From Golubevia sp. BC0850 (lineage: Eukaryota; Basidiomycota; Exobasidiomycetes; Golubeviales; Golubeviaceae): DNA of 64,000 nt. The first letter of the stretch is position 1. Every line of letters begins with the position of its first letter. The notes under the pieces are model-generated. The model was given only the letters and a program-made list of their open reading frames with translations. It ran no database searches and was not told the DNA's origin. The stretch lies in NCBI GenBank assembly GCA_012976225.1, contig JAAVVG010000012.1, forward strand, positions 558,001 through 622,000, read 5' to 3'. Both the position numbers and the translations under genes were made by a program. This document shows, piece by piece, positions 1-11,626 of this stretch.

Positions 1-321
1 GAGGATACTTCGAAGACCTACCTGCCTTCCAACTTCCCTTGGCTAGCTTACTATCTCGTTTCAACTTCGACCAGAAGAACAAGATTCGGAAGAGAGACCA
101 ATTACGCATACAGCTCATCAATGAGGAATCGAAAAAGAGTCCACCATATCGTCAAGAATATCGAAAAGCTCATTGAAGAAGTTGGAGTCGATCCGGAGAA
201 ACCTTTGAACATGGATTCTGTCGAGGCTTACCGGAAGATGAGTGAAGAAGGCAAGGAACGTTTCAAATCTTGGCCAGAAGGGACTCCAAGAGGGGACTTC
301 GCCCAGTTCTTGACTTATTGA
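1..321 (+). CDS. 3' end of an unidentified protein-coding gene (cut by window edge)
   Basis: An open frame runs from the first base to a TGA at 319-321. Its last 66 residues from the Met codon at 121 are charged and helix-like, with IEKLIEEVGVDPEKP and KMSEEGKERFKSW, and end in DFAQFLTY. The frame starting at base 3 is also open for about 57 codons and also reads like protein (LRIQLINEESKKSPPYRQEY), so an intron boundary or frame switch may lie within the first 170 bases. I do not recognise the family. The reverse strand carries a shadow frame of similar length, but its composition is less protein-like. The only neighbour is the YVC1-like gene, which converges on it with about 400 bp between. 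Confidence 0.35.
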   Translation, partial: EDTSKTYLPSNFPWLAYYLVSTSTRRTRFGRETNYAYSSSMRNRKRVHHIVKNIEKLIEEVGVDPEKPLNMDSVEAYRKMSEEGKERFKSWPEGTPRGDFAQFLTY

Positions 322-724
322 TGTAGTTGGATACAGATCAAAACTCATGAGAGGAAAACATTCCGTCTTAAGCGGTCGCCTAATACTTCCTCATGCCCCT
401 TCTTCTCAAGCCGCCGTACCTTCACGAGAGTGGCAAGACCTTTTCCAATTTGATCTCAAGCATGGTTTCTAGTTTCGACAAACCTCATGTACTCGTACTT
501 TGGAACATTTGAAGATGAGTTGATGAGGCGATGAGGCATAGCTACAGAAGTGAAAGAGATACAGAAAACAAGAGAGAGTGCAACAGGACTTTTGATGCAG
601 TAATTTTGAGAATCGTGAAGCAGTGAGAGCTTCAGAGTACAGAGAGAATGAGATGTGTGCAAGAGAAAGTGATTGTGACGATACCAATGACTAGCTATCT
701 GATTGTTTAAAGCAGAACAAGATC
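322..724. other. convergent intergenic region, no gene seen
   Basis: This stretch lies between the left-edge gene (plus) and the 3' end of the first Yvc1-like gene (minus). Short frames on the minus strand have no protein-like composition and no start in a sensible place. It should hold the two 3' untranslated regions. No repeat or RNA gene was recognised. Confidence 0.5.
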
Positions 725-3445
725 TTACTTCTGAGAAGTTCTAAGTTGATCAACTTCCTTTCGCAAAGCTTTGAGTTCTTGAAGGATGGCAGAGAGAGCT
801 GCATCGTTAGAAGGAGAAGATTCGTCGGACTTGTCTTTTCCTTTGGACTTCTCCTCTTCTTCTGCCTTTGATCCATCTTGATGTTCGTGTTCAGCGTTCT
901 CGTCGTCGTCCTAATGAGTACGCAGTTCACGATGGGAGGGAATCAAAAACACAAAAAAATATCAGCAACTTCACATTCTGGATCAAAATCGATTCGAGAC
1001 TACTCACCTCAATATTGGGCAACTTAGCCACCAGATCTTTCCAGCTACACTTCGAAATTTCTCCTTTGTTTCCTTCTTCTTTAGGGACTTTTGGATTCTC
1101 GATGCTATCTTCACCATCTCCATCTCTAATAGCTTGTTCTCTGTCGAACTCTTCAGGTAAACCATCAAAGTTCTTCATCTTCCAAGCAGCTCCTGCTTTG
1201 ACTTCATAAGATTCATAGCAGGCAATAATGAAAAGAGGAATGAAGAAGATGGTGTACTGGACAGCTCGATTTAACTTGACGTAGTAGCTTCTTGGAACGA
1301 CATATTCGAGTGGAGCGATTAAGATCCCTTCGATGAGGTTGAAAGGTGAGATGTAGACGAACTCGTCAGGAGCACGAGACAAACTGATAGTCTCTGCGAA
1401 ATAGAACAAACAGGATGTGTGGAAAAGGTAGGTCAAAATGCAGTTCAATCTACAATTTTCTCTTCTCTTCTCTGGTAAAGAAAACTCACTTTCAGCAAAA
1501 TAAGACTTGAACATGTCGTCAGCGTTCTCAGTGACCTGATTGTAAGCTTCACCGAAAAATGCTACCAGAATGTTAGCAAGAATGAGCATGACGATGAAGG
1601 TGTACGCGCTGAGAGAAGTTTGAACGAGACGGGAAGATGAAAGAGTCAGTCCCTTTCCCCACGCTGCCTCTCTTCATCTTCCAAACTCACTAGTAAAGGT
1701 ATTTTCCAAAAGGTTTGCCAAAATTCTCGCCCGCAAGATCAAAGTCCGGTCCTCCAAGGAAAGCTTGAATCAATCCATCAGAGATAAGAGTTGGAGCTTC
1801 ATCCACTCTTTTTCCATCGGCAGCATCTAGCGCCCAGAGAGCTTGAGCAAATCCGACTGCATTCAACACTAAGAGAATGACGAAGATGGAAGTCTCTTTC
1901 AACATCTTAAGCAAGATGATGAAAATTCTACCAAGATAAGGAACGAGATCTATGAACGGGAGACGAGAGAAAAGGGACATCAGCTCTTCCATTCTTCTTC
2001 CTGATTGGATCTACCTCATCTTCTCTGGTCTAGGCCCCAAATTTCAAATCCTCCCACTCACCAGCAGCCTTCAAAACCTGCAACCACAACAAAGGCGCCA
2101 AGCATGCTAACCACTGGAAAGCTTTCAACTGATAGTAAATTTGACTGTCTTCATTGTTGGTGATGAAACTGGCGATTCGGAAGAAGAAGCTTACTCCAAG
2201 TAGAACGTCGGTAGCTAAATCCATGACAATCCATAATGAAACAGCATCTATGCCTCTGATCTTGACGTAATGACTAATGTCCTCACTTATAAATCCAACA
2301 GCCCACAGCCAAAGTAACATTTCCCAAATATCCAATCCTTTGTAAACTCGAGTGGAGATAGTGTAGAGGACCAAGAAGAACATGAAACTTGCAATGCTCA
2401 AATAGTACGAATTCCTAGGAACTCCAAGACGAACTGGGTCGAAGTGAGCCCAGAAACCTCCTTCTTTAGCTAAATCAGAGACCGCATAATAAGCGTTTCC
2501 AGTCTTTTCATCATAGCGTCTGATAAGCTTCCCTTTCCACATGGCGTCAGTACAATGTTGCACTTCTGAGGAGGAAAGGAATGTTATTGAATGTTGATCT
2601 ACTGCAGATTCCAATGCTGAAGTTGGAACTGTTAGATCTCCATCGTCATCGATACGAGTGAATTTCTTCGTCAGAGACAGATAGGTGGCAGAGGTAGAAG
2701 TGGATAAACCTTGGAAAGCACGCTTTTCTGAACGAGCTACCACTCTGCGAGCTAGCACTTCACAAGCTAAAGCTCTAAGAGTGTTCAAACCTGACTCGTG
2801 TACTTCTGCGTCTCTGTGAACGAGGAAGAGTCGAGAGCGAAAGGGAGAGAAAGAGAAAGGGAGAGTCAGGGATGCTGCGAGTGAAAGGGCACTCAATCAG
2901 ACCATCTCCTTCTATCTCAACTGAAAGCTGTGATCATGATCACGAAGCTCATCCAGAGCGTCTTGCAATGATCAGCAAGGGGGGACCCAGTGAGGGAGGT
3001 GAATCCAAGCACAGATCTTCTTCTTGCTCCCCAGCAACCATCCTCCACAATCTCTTCTCTCCTTTCTCTCGTCTCGTTTCACTTTCCTTCTCGGCTCTAC
3101 TCACCTCTCAAATAGCTTTTTACTCTCTAACAACGCGAAAGGGACGACCATTTCAAAATCACCAGCGACTCTAGCGAAACTTGCCACGACCTCCGGATTG
3201 AGGATTCCTTCCTTGCCAACCAAGCTTTCTTCTTCTACTTCATCTGAAATGAATCTGATTATTAAAAGTCTTGTTCTTCTGATGATGGCGTTGATGGTCT
3301 TCGGATGAATCTCAGTTTGAGAGTTCTCGATTAGAGAGATTGCTTCAGATTGTTCTCCTGGTGTTGCTTCTGATTCCAATAGATTGGCATCATCGTTTCG
3401 CATTCCTAGAGAATGTAGCGAATGAGGATGAGCTGCTTCACTCAT
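725..3445 (-). CDS. YVC1: Yvc1/TRPY-type calcium-permeable cation channel, copy A
   Basis: This is a fungal TRP channel; the yeast family member releases Ca2+ from the vacuole in response to stretch, oxidants and osmotic shock. Five exons of roughly 730 residues are read: 3445-3106, from 2813 down, from about 1992 down, about 1600-1008 and 910-725. The N-terminal cytosolic part contains EGILNPEVVASFARVAGDF and LNTLRALACEVLARR. A series of hydrophobic segments follows, then the pore-side signature ALDAADGKRVDEAP and the post-S6 block RAPDEFVYISPFNLIE, both close to yeast Yvc1 (ALDSADGKR and RAPDEDVYVSPLNLIE). The acidic C-terminus (DDDENAEHEHQD) ends in a short coiled coil, ILQELKALRKEVDQLRTSQK. 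The start is the first ATG of the first exon; the splice at 3106/2813 restores LFER-DAEV in frame. The gene lies immediately downstream of a tandem paralogue. Family assignment is firm; membrane location and ion selectivity are inferred. Confidence 0.93.
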
Positions 3446-3993
3446 CTAAAGAATGAGTAGAAGGATGAGTTGGGGTTGGGAAGAGAAAGGAAAGGAGGAT
3501 TTCGTATATTGTGTTGTGGTCCCTGCTCGCAAATTTGCTGTTGGACCCTCCTCAGTTCAGAATCGCTTCGTCAAAAGAAGATCGGCGTAAAGAAATTCAG
3601 GAAAATCGAAAGTGGAAAATTAAAGAGAGGAACAAGTGTTGTAAAGTATGAAAGAGAAGACGAAGAAAAGTAAAGTTCAAAAATAGATAGAAGGTGGAGC
3701 AAGTGAAAGTAAAGTTTAATGAGTAAAATCTGAGTCTAGGTCTTGAAAGAGGAGATGTTGACTTGAAAGTTCGGTTAACTTGTTTCAGGTATACGGTTGG
3801 ATGGAACTAATGAGGGGGTGTTTGTGGCGATTGAAGTGGTATGAGAATGAGGTAGCGTCTTGTTGACGCTTTGTGTAGTATTGAGATATATTTGAGGCGC
3901 TTTCGATTGGTTTTCAGTCGAGTCTTTTCGTTGAAGTGAGGTTTGTTGGAGAACATGTGAGGAGTAAAGGAGATTGAAGTCTGATGAACTTGA
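3446..3993. promoter_or_regulatory. spacer between the tandem Yvc1-like genes (promoter of copy A)
   Basis: This 548-bp stretch follows the stop of copy B and precedes the start of copy A on the minus strand. It must hold the copy B terminator and the copy A promoter. I see no convincing open frame and no copy of coding sequence from either channel, so the duplication did not leave an obvious partial gene here. No specific control site is recognised. Confidence 0.5.
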
Positions 3994-6817
3994 TCAAGCT
4001 TTCTTTGTCAATCCCTTCAACCCCTTCATGATCTCCAGATTAGAGACCTTCTTGTCTTTGCGAAGTTTCATCAGTTCATCAAGAAGTTCCTCCATACTTG
4101 GTTCCGGTTCTTTAGGAACTGGAGGTAAAGGATGAGACTCTTTGGAGACAGAATCCTTGGAAGTCGAAGCTGTGAGAGTTTCGTCTGGATCTTCTCCTAA
4201 GTGTTTTTGGTCTGGTTCGTCCGCCTAAAAGCGAAGAAAGAGCAGAAGTCGGTAGAAAAGGAGGCGAAAAGGAAAAGGAGAAGAAACATTAACGACTTGA
4301 TCTTCAAAGCTCTGACATCTATTGAACAAAGGTCCCAACTGCCACTTCCATGAATTTTCTATAGAGATAATGTCTCTGAACTCACCTGCACATCAGGCAG
4401 CTTCCTAACCAGATCTTCAAATTTGATTCTACTAATCTTAAGATGCTTGTTCTCTTCATCACCTGCAATTTCAGGATCTTCAACAGATCCCCTACTTCTC
4501 TGATCAACAGCTTCAATGTTGTCTCTAACCTCAGGTCTATCTTTAAGAGCGTTAATTCTTCGATCCTTGAAGTCAACCTTGATCTCATAAAGAGCGACCA
4601 AAGCCATAGGAACGGAGAAGAGCAGATATTGAAGCCAGACATTCAACTTCGAATAAAGTTTTCTGGGTAGGATGAATTCTAAAGGACCGATAATGAAGAC
4701 TTCAAGTAGATTTAGAGGAGGGAAATAAACATGTTGATCCGGATTTTTGATCAATCCAATGACTTTCTCTGAGAAGTAGGAAGCGAAGATCATGTTTGAA
4801 GACTTTTGAACTGTTGCATACGCTGTTGAGAATAGAGCGGTTAAGATGGTGGCTAGAAGTAGACGTGAAACGAAGGAGGCGATATAGAAAAGAATCTGTC
4901 CAAAGGGTTGACCAAAGTGACTTGCAGTGAGGTTGAAATCTACAACTCCGATGATAGATTTAGCGAAAGTCTCGAGGAGCACTCTCGTTGGGTGAAGGAT
5001 GCCACCCTCTGGATCTGAAGCATCTAAAGCGTATAGAGCTTGTCCGAATCCAATCGAATTGATGACCAGAAGGACTGCAAAGGTTCCTGCTTCTCCTAGC
5101 ATTCGAGTCATTACTACAAGAATGATTCCAAAGAACTGAGATTGAAGTGAATGAATGATTTTCGTCAAACAAAGATGGAGGGCGAAAATGTATCGTCAGA
5201 GACTCACCTGTACAACGTCGAACGCTTTGAGAAGTTGGAACCAGAGCAGGGGAGCCAAAAGTGCCAAAAACTGAAAGCTCTTCAAGTGTAGATCTTCCTT
5301 TTGAATCCGTCCACTGTCGGTTTCATCATCTGTTAATAAACTCCAAGCTCTGAAGGTGATTGAAATCAGATAGAGAATATCGGTTGCTAGATCCAGCATA
5401 TTCCAAAGAGTGAAATAATCCATACTCTTTTGTCTAATCCAACGTTGTAGATCTTCTAGTAGATAACTTGCGACAAAGATCCAGAGGAAGATTTCCATAA
5501 GCTCAATACTACCATCTCCATAAGTTCTCATGACTAGGGTGTAGATACCGATGAAGATCATCCAGATGAAGACTTGGAGGTAGTAGTAGTTTCTAGGGAC
5601 TGCTAGACGACTTGGGTCATAGTGGGAAATGAAAGATCCTGAAGAGCAAATTGGGGAGGGAACGAATTTTGAGGTTCCATCCGCTTTGTATGTTCTGACG
5701 AGACCTAGTCAACGAGAAGGTGAGGAGGAAGAGTAGAAAAGAAGAAAAGAAGTCAAAGGTTTAACAGTGAGAAGGAAGGGAGAGATAGATTTGACTCCAG
5801 GCTCCCCCACTTATTTCATCTCTTTCCTCAAAACCCGGCTCAGAATGTGGTCAGTACTATCGACCCGTAAAGTCTACTCACGTCCCTTCCAAAGATCATC
5901 AACGACATGTTGAACACTAGAGCTACTCAAGAAGATAACCAATCTTTGATCTACAGCCAATTCCAAAGAGTTCTGAGGGTAAGTTAAGACTCCATCGCCT
6001 TCAAGACCTCTGTTTTGTTCACAACAGACGAATTTCTCAACTAAGCAATGTTCAGTTGGATAACGGAAGTTTGGTTTTATCTTTCCATCTAAGAATAATT
6101 TGTGAGCTCTTGAGACAACGCGGGTAGCAAGAACCTCGCAAGCTAGAGCACGTAGAGTGTTAAGATTGTACTCAGTCTCTTCAGCGTCACTGGAAAGGAG
6201 GAGAAAATGGTGCAAAGGGAAGCGAGGGTGAGCATGCTGGGTACTTCGTTTCTCTTTCAGCTGCGTCTCCGGTTTCGCTCAGTTCCATATTGCCAGAAGA
6301 AGAACAGAAAGAATTCTGAGTAGATGAAAGTCTCTACTTTTTGTAGAGTAGCTGTCTGCCCTCATAGAAGTCTGGCCCTTCCACCTCCGTTATCTTCACA
6401 TCAGGTCCTAATCTTCCAATTCTACTCACTTGATGAAGCTCTTCCTAGCCATCAACAGACAAAAGGGAAGCACAGATCCAAAGTCACCAGCTGCTTGGGA
6501 GAAAGCTAAAACTACATTCTGATCCAAGATACCTTCTTGACCTTGAATACTTTCTTCTTCTACCTCCACTGGAAGCTGGTGGATCAGACCAGGCAGAAGT
6601 TGGGTCAGAAACGAAATAAGCAAACCACCTAAGGAGACATCGAACTCACCAATTTCAACAGCAGAGCTCTAATTCTCCTTACGATAGAGCTGATAGTCTT
6701 CGGAGAAGGGGAGTTCTTGAAGTGGGGAATGGCATGTTCGACATTCCCATTGGAATGATGATTGTAAGATCCAACTATGTTTTCATCTAATTCGTGAGTG
6801 CTCAATCTAATTGCCAT
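3994..6817 (-). CDS. Yvc1/TRPY-type cation channel, copy B (tandem paralogue)
   Basis: This is the second TRP channel of the pair, six exons. The first two give RRIRALLLKL joined to LPVEVEEESIQGQEGILDQN. Then come NLNTLRALACEVLATR (about 6190-5880), a membrane exon with SRLAVPRNYYYLQVF and LLEDLQRWIRQ (about 5710-5208), a long exon with the pore and post-S6 region (about 5170-4386), and a last exon from about 4213 to a TGA at 3994-3996. The segment matching the pore-side signature is ALDASDPEGGILHPT, so the DGKR sequence kept in copy A and yeast Yvc1 is lost. The post-S6 block is NPDQHVYFPPLNLLEVFIIGPLEFILPRK. The C-terminal tail ends in SMEELLDELMKLRKDKK, a short charged helix. Copy B has an extra intron in the N-terminal region and a different tail, so the duplication is not recent. 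Gating or ion choice may differ from copy A; that is inference. Confidence 0.9.
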
Positions 6818-7236
6818 CTTGAAGCCGGCAAGCTATCTTGATGTGGAAGGAGAAGTAAGAGCAAGATTGAGAGAGAGAGAGGTCTAAAATTGGTATCGTT
6901 TTAGCTCCTTTCTTTTTTTTTTCCCTCCCACGCGACCGCACACATTGTTTGTTCCCTTCTGTTGGAACGATGCTTTGAACGGATCATCTTCTCGCTTTGT
7001 AAATCCAAAAGGGGTTTCAAGGTGGAAAGAGAGGAGAGAGCTCCAAGTTTTGGCACCCAGAGACTCAGCTTACCACTCTCATTTCATTCTTCCAGGATGT
7101 CTCTGAGCTCTTTATACTTCCTAGATCTCTGGCAGACGTAGAGAGGAATTCATTGTATTTCATACTGGTACAGGGTTCATGTGAAAGAAAAATCAGAAGG
7201 GGACACAAGCGACAAGAGACTTCGACATCTCCACTC
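6818..7236. promoter_or_regulatory. promoter region of Yvc1-like copy B and 3' flank of MSH2
   Basis: This 419-bp stretch lies between the MSH2 stop and the start of copy B, both genes reading leftward. It contains a poly-T/pyrimidine run near 6908-6925, close to the start of copy B. A short open frame begins here on the plus strand but only mirrors MSH2. No gene is supported. Confidence 0.45.
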
Positions 7237-10200
7237 CTAACAGCTCTCCAGAACCTTTTTCACCCAAGCCTGATCCAACCTAGGTCCAAACTCCTCTACC
7301 ACTTTCTTCAATTCTTTGATCTGTTCTCTAGCTTCGTCTGCACGTCTCTTCTTTCTCTCTTTCTGATCCTCCCCATCTATTTGCATTCTCGAACTCGATT
7401 CCGAAGAGACTCGTGAGGCGAAAGTCTTCAGGAAATCTTGAATGACTGTGACTCCTTCGTCGGTTGTTGTTTTATCCATTTCGAGGGGGTTGACTTCGTC
7501 AGCTGTTGGAATGAGAGAGAAGAGAGAAGTTAGAAGAAGAGACGTTCAGGATTCAGTCAACAGTTTCCACTCACCTTCGAAGTCCTCCAATTCCTCGGCT
7601 TTCCTCTTAGCAACTTTGATGACACTATCGGGAAATCCAGCCATTTCCGCTACATTGATACCATAACTCTGGTCAGAGAAGCCTTCCTCTACTTTGTAAA
7701 GTAAAGTCACATCTCTGTCTAACTTCGAATTTCCACCTTCTCTTTGAGTGACATGAGTTACGACGTGTAGATTCTTGACGTGAGGTTGTTGTTTACTGAG
7801 AGAAGTGAGTTCGTGGAAATGAGTTGCGAAAAGAGTCTTGCAGTGAATCTTGGTGGAAATCCATTCGGAGATGGCCCAAGCCAGACCGAATCCATCGTAA
7901 GTTGAAGTTCCACGTCCTAGCTCATCGATGATGATGAGAGAATCTTTGGTTGCAGTCTGAAAGCGGTGAACAACAAGAAAGAGGCGATGAGAAGATGAGG
8001 AAAGAACGAGTCAGTTCGAGATCGAGAAGCTTCTCTCTCTGAAAGAAACTCACTTTCAAGATAGTTGCAGTTTCCAACATTTCGGCCATGAAAGTTGAGA
8101 CTCCTTTCAACATACTATCGCCAGCTCCTACTCTGGCTAGAATACAATCGAAGACTGGAAGAGTAGCTCCTTCGTTCGCTGGAACGTAGCATCCGATTTG
8201 AGCCATCAGAGCAATGATTCCGACCTGACGAATGTAAGTCGATTTACCACCTGAAAGAGAAAAGGGGGAAAGTTCACTTGGTCAGAAGAACTTTCAAAAG
8301 GGCAAACGAAAACGAAGTTGTACATACCCATGTTGGGACCAGTGATGACCAAAAATTCCGATTCGCCAGGTTTCATGTCAGTGTCATTTGGAATGAAAGA
8401 AACATCTTCTTGAAGTTCCAAACAAGGATGTCTGCCTTCTTCAATCTTGAGTGCAGTAGGATGGTCTCCACCTTTGTCCATAACGACAGGTTTGGTGTAA
8501 GGAATCGAAGCTCCAGCTGAAGCTTCGGCAAAACTAACGATGACGTCTAGTTGAGCTAAAGTCACATTTAATTCTTCCAAAGGCATACAATAAGACGCAG
8601 CAATGTTAACGATTTCTCTGACTACTGAGCCTGATTCTCTAGAATACTTGTCCTTCAAAGAATTATATTCAAGAGCATGATTTTCGAACTCAGCAGTTCT
8701 GAAAAAGATTCCTCCTTTGACAGTAGCGATTTCCTTATACTTTGACTTTCCCTTGATAGCAGAAGCATCGGCTCTTGTTAATCTCATACAGTAACCATGA
8801 GTTGAATTGTTCTCTAGATGAAGTTTCTTCTCGATATCCAAATTCAAATCCCTTCCAGCTTTTTGATGCTCATCATCTAAAGCATCTCTAGTTTCGTTTA
8901 ATTTGTTTCTAATCTTAGTCAGCTTTTCACTGTAGTCAGCTTTAACCACGTAATTGTGAGCTTTCAATTCATTCAAATCGATAGTAGCTTCTACCATCTC
9001 AACGTAATTTGAAAGACTTGCTTCGAAGTTCTTGAGCTGTTCAGTGAAAGATGCTTTGAGTTGCTCGTCATGCTTTGGCGATGAGGTTTCAGCTTTCTCT
9101 AGATTCTCAACAACAAGTGAAAGACGTTCAATGGCTTGATAAACTCTGATGACGTCTTCCAATCCTGCGACTCCCTTTTGGAAACGCTTCGAGATACGAT
9201 GAAGATCTGGCATGAATTTGAGCTCGGTTTGAATGAGTTGACGAGCGGAAACATCTTCGACAAAAACTTCAACTAGATTTTGACGTTGAGCTGAAGAGAA
9301 TGGAAGCGGAGGAAAGTCAGCTTCTTGGATCATGTCACTCTCCCTCTCACTCCGACTCACTGATTTGATGGAGATTGATCAGAGGCTGCTTCAACCACTG
9401 AGCTAATAATCTCATCCCTTGAGCAGTCTTGCAATGATTCAACAAACCATAGACACTTGTGCTCTTGCTCGATCCAGTGGCTCCCACTTCTGGGAAGAGG
9501 TTCAGAGCTCTCAAAGCTGAGTTATCTAGACGTAGATATTGGGAAAGATCGTGAGTCTTGAGTTTGAATTGATTGAAGTTGTCTTGATCTGAGAGTAGAG
9601 AAAGGTAGGAGATCAAAGCTGAGAGAGATCCTAGAGCGACTTTGAGATCGAGCTCGGCTGGAGGTAAAAATGAAGGGAGAATAAGAAGAGTTGAGTTAGA
9701 TTCGTCCTCCTCACCTTTGAACTTCGACCTTGACTATGCGAATACCCACGAATGGCTTTACTCTCATCAGCATTGCTCAAAAGTCTACTGATGTCTTGTT
9801 CGATATCTTTGGAGGAGAATTCTGACTTCTTACGTTCTGTGATAACGCAGTCGCAACGATCTACGACCAGTCTGAGCTTTGAAAGATCGTAGTCGGTGCT
9901 TTTGTCATCTGCTGGAAGAACACATTCTTTGACTCCGAGTTGAATGAGAAGAGACTGCGCAGAGGGCAAGATGAGAGTGATGAGATCGATTATATGCGCC
10001 TTGGATCTTTTCTTTAGCTCTCAAAACCCATGCAACCCTGTATGAGAAGTCTTTGAACTCACCTCTGTATTACTGAACAAAGTGTTATCAGCATATTCAG
10101 CCACTCCGAGGTCACGATTGGTGGCATCAGCGTAAGCTGCTCCTACCATCAAGACGCCATTCTGCATCTTCAGGTGAAGAGCCAGGACGATAGGAGAGCT

Positions 10201-11038
10201 GACGATGTCTAAATTGGAGAATAGAAGGTCTTCAACAGCTTGAAGATTTCCAGGAGAGGCCTGAAAGCGAGGAAGAGTGACAGGGCAAATCAGCAAGTGG
10301 TACCTCAAAGCCTGGAGGAAGCAGCTGTCCCCAAGCCCTTCTTCTAGTCATACTATCTCTATTGTAAAGCCAGGTCCCATTCGCAAATCATGTCCTGTGA
10401 TTTATTCGCCTCTATACTCCTTCCCTGTTTTCAGTTCTTGCCTCATTCTCACCACCTTCCTGAACTCACCTGTTTCACCAGACTCCAATTCTGATTTCTC
10501 TTTCCTCCTCCACCCCAAATTTCGATTCTCATCTGCTTAGCAGTTAGACTTTCCCTCAAGAAGTTCTTGGCAGCAGCGTGACTCAATGTGCATGAAGCAA
10601 GAGTGTTCTTCCCAGTTCCAAGATATTTCAAAACTGAATGAGTCTTGAAGACAGTAGAGGCGACTAGCAGAGCATCTTCTCCATGAGCAGAATAGAAGTC
10701 CTGATTGAATTCAAAGAGAAGGTCAGAGATAGACATGTCAATGAGAGGGTGGCATGTAAAGACTGAGGACGGTGGTCTTAATTCACACTTCTATCAAATA
10801 AGCGAACAGTTCCACTAGGAGCTGGTTCCATGTTCTTGAAGAATCCTAGAAAGCTACTTTCGGCCTGGGCATCTGAGAGAAAAATGAGAGGAATCAAGAT
10901 GAGTAGATTTACGCTAGGAGAAGTACAGCAGCTTCCTCTCTACTACTCACCCATTCCTAGCTCTGGCTTCTCCTTTTCTGAGTTTGAACCACCTGCATTT
11001 GATCCACCAGCATTACCTCCATACATTAATCCGGACAT
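7237..11038 (-). CDS. MSH2: DNA mismatch repair protein MSH2
   Basis: MSH2 is the common subunit of the MutS-alpha and MutS-beta heterodimers, which recognise mismatches and small loops in the nucleus and start ATP-dependent repair. About ten exons are read. The N-terminal domain contains [18 protein letters not shown] and [12 protein letters not shown]. The connector has [18 protein letters not shown], and the lever/clamp region has [15 protein letters not shown] and [15 protein letters not shown]. The ATPase carries Walker A as TGPNMGGKST (split by an intron inside the GG), then [13 protein letters not shown], the Walker B region [31 protein letters not shown] and the signature-side [18 protein letters not shown]. 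The C-terminal tail is charged and helical. All catalytic motifs are intact and the length (about 950-1000 residues) fits the family. The short first exon is Gly/Ser rich and less conserved, so the exact start is the weakest part. Confidence 0.96.
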
Positions 11039-11626
11039 TGTTGTTGAAGTTTTGTGGTAAGGAGGATGGGAAGAAGTAGTTTTGGGTGACTACAGCGCGG
11101 TGCCACCATTCAATTCGCGACGTGTGCTGCCACGCTGCCACTGGTCTCTTCAACCTACTAAGCAGGTTCAGCCGAGGAGTAGATCAAGAGGAGAATTCAG
11201 ATGAATTGAAGAGGTATCAGTCACCTCAAAGTTCAAAACAAGCAGTTGGACAGGTCGTCAAAGGAGTCAAAAGAGCTCAGATGCCGTCTGGACGGTCTTC
11301 AAAGAAATTCATCGAGTAATTCGGGTTAACCAAGTAGATTGCCAGAGCCTAAACCCTTGAAGGTGAACCCTCAATTGGAAATAAGGTGCGACTTGACGAC
11401 CCGATCGACCCTCATCCCTGCTTCTCTTCCCCACGCCTCAAATCACCTCGCCACTCTTAAATGACAAAGGTAGAGTTTTATTGTAAATAATCGGATCTGC
11501 TGCAAGATAAATTCAGAACCAGTTTCTTGGTTGTTGGGCTTGGGATCTTTTCTGGACGTTAAAGCGTGTTTGATATGACAGTTGAAGGGTAGTCGACTGT
11601 CATATTTGAGCCATCTTTTCTTTTCA
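11039..11626. promoter_or_regulatory. MSH2 promoter region and 3' flank of the F-box/zinc-knuckle gene
   Basis: This 588-bp gap separates two leftward genes. It contains a GC-richer patch near 11091-11140. Open frames on either strand are short and without homology that I can recognise. It probably holds the MSH2 promoter; no particular element was identified. Confidence 0.45.
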
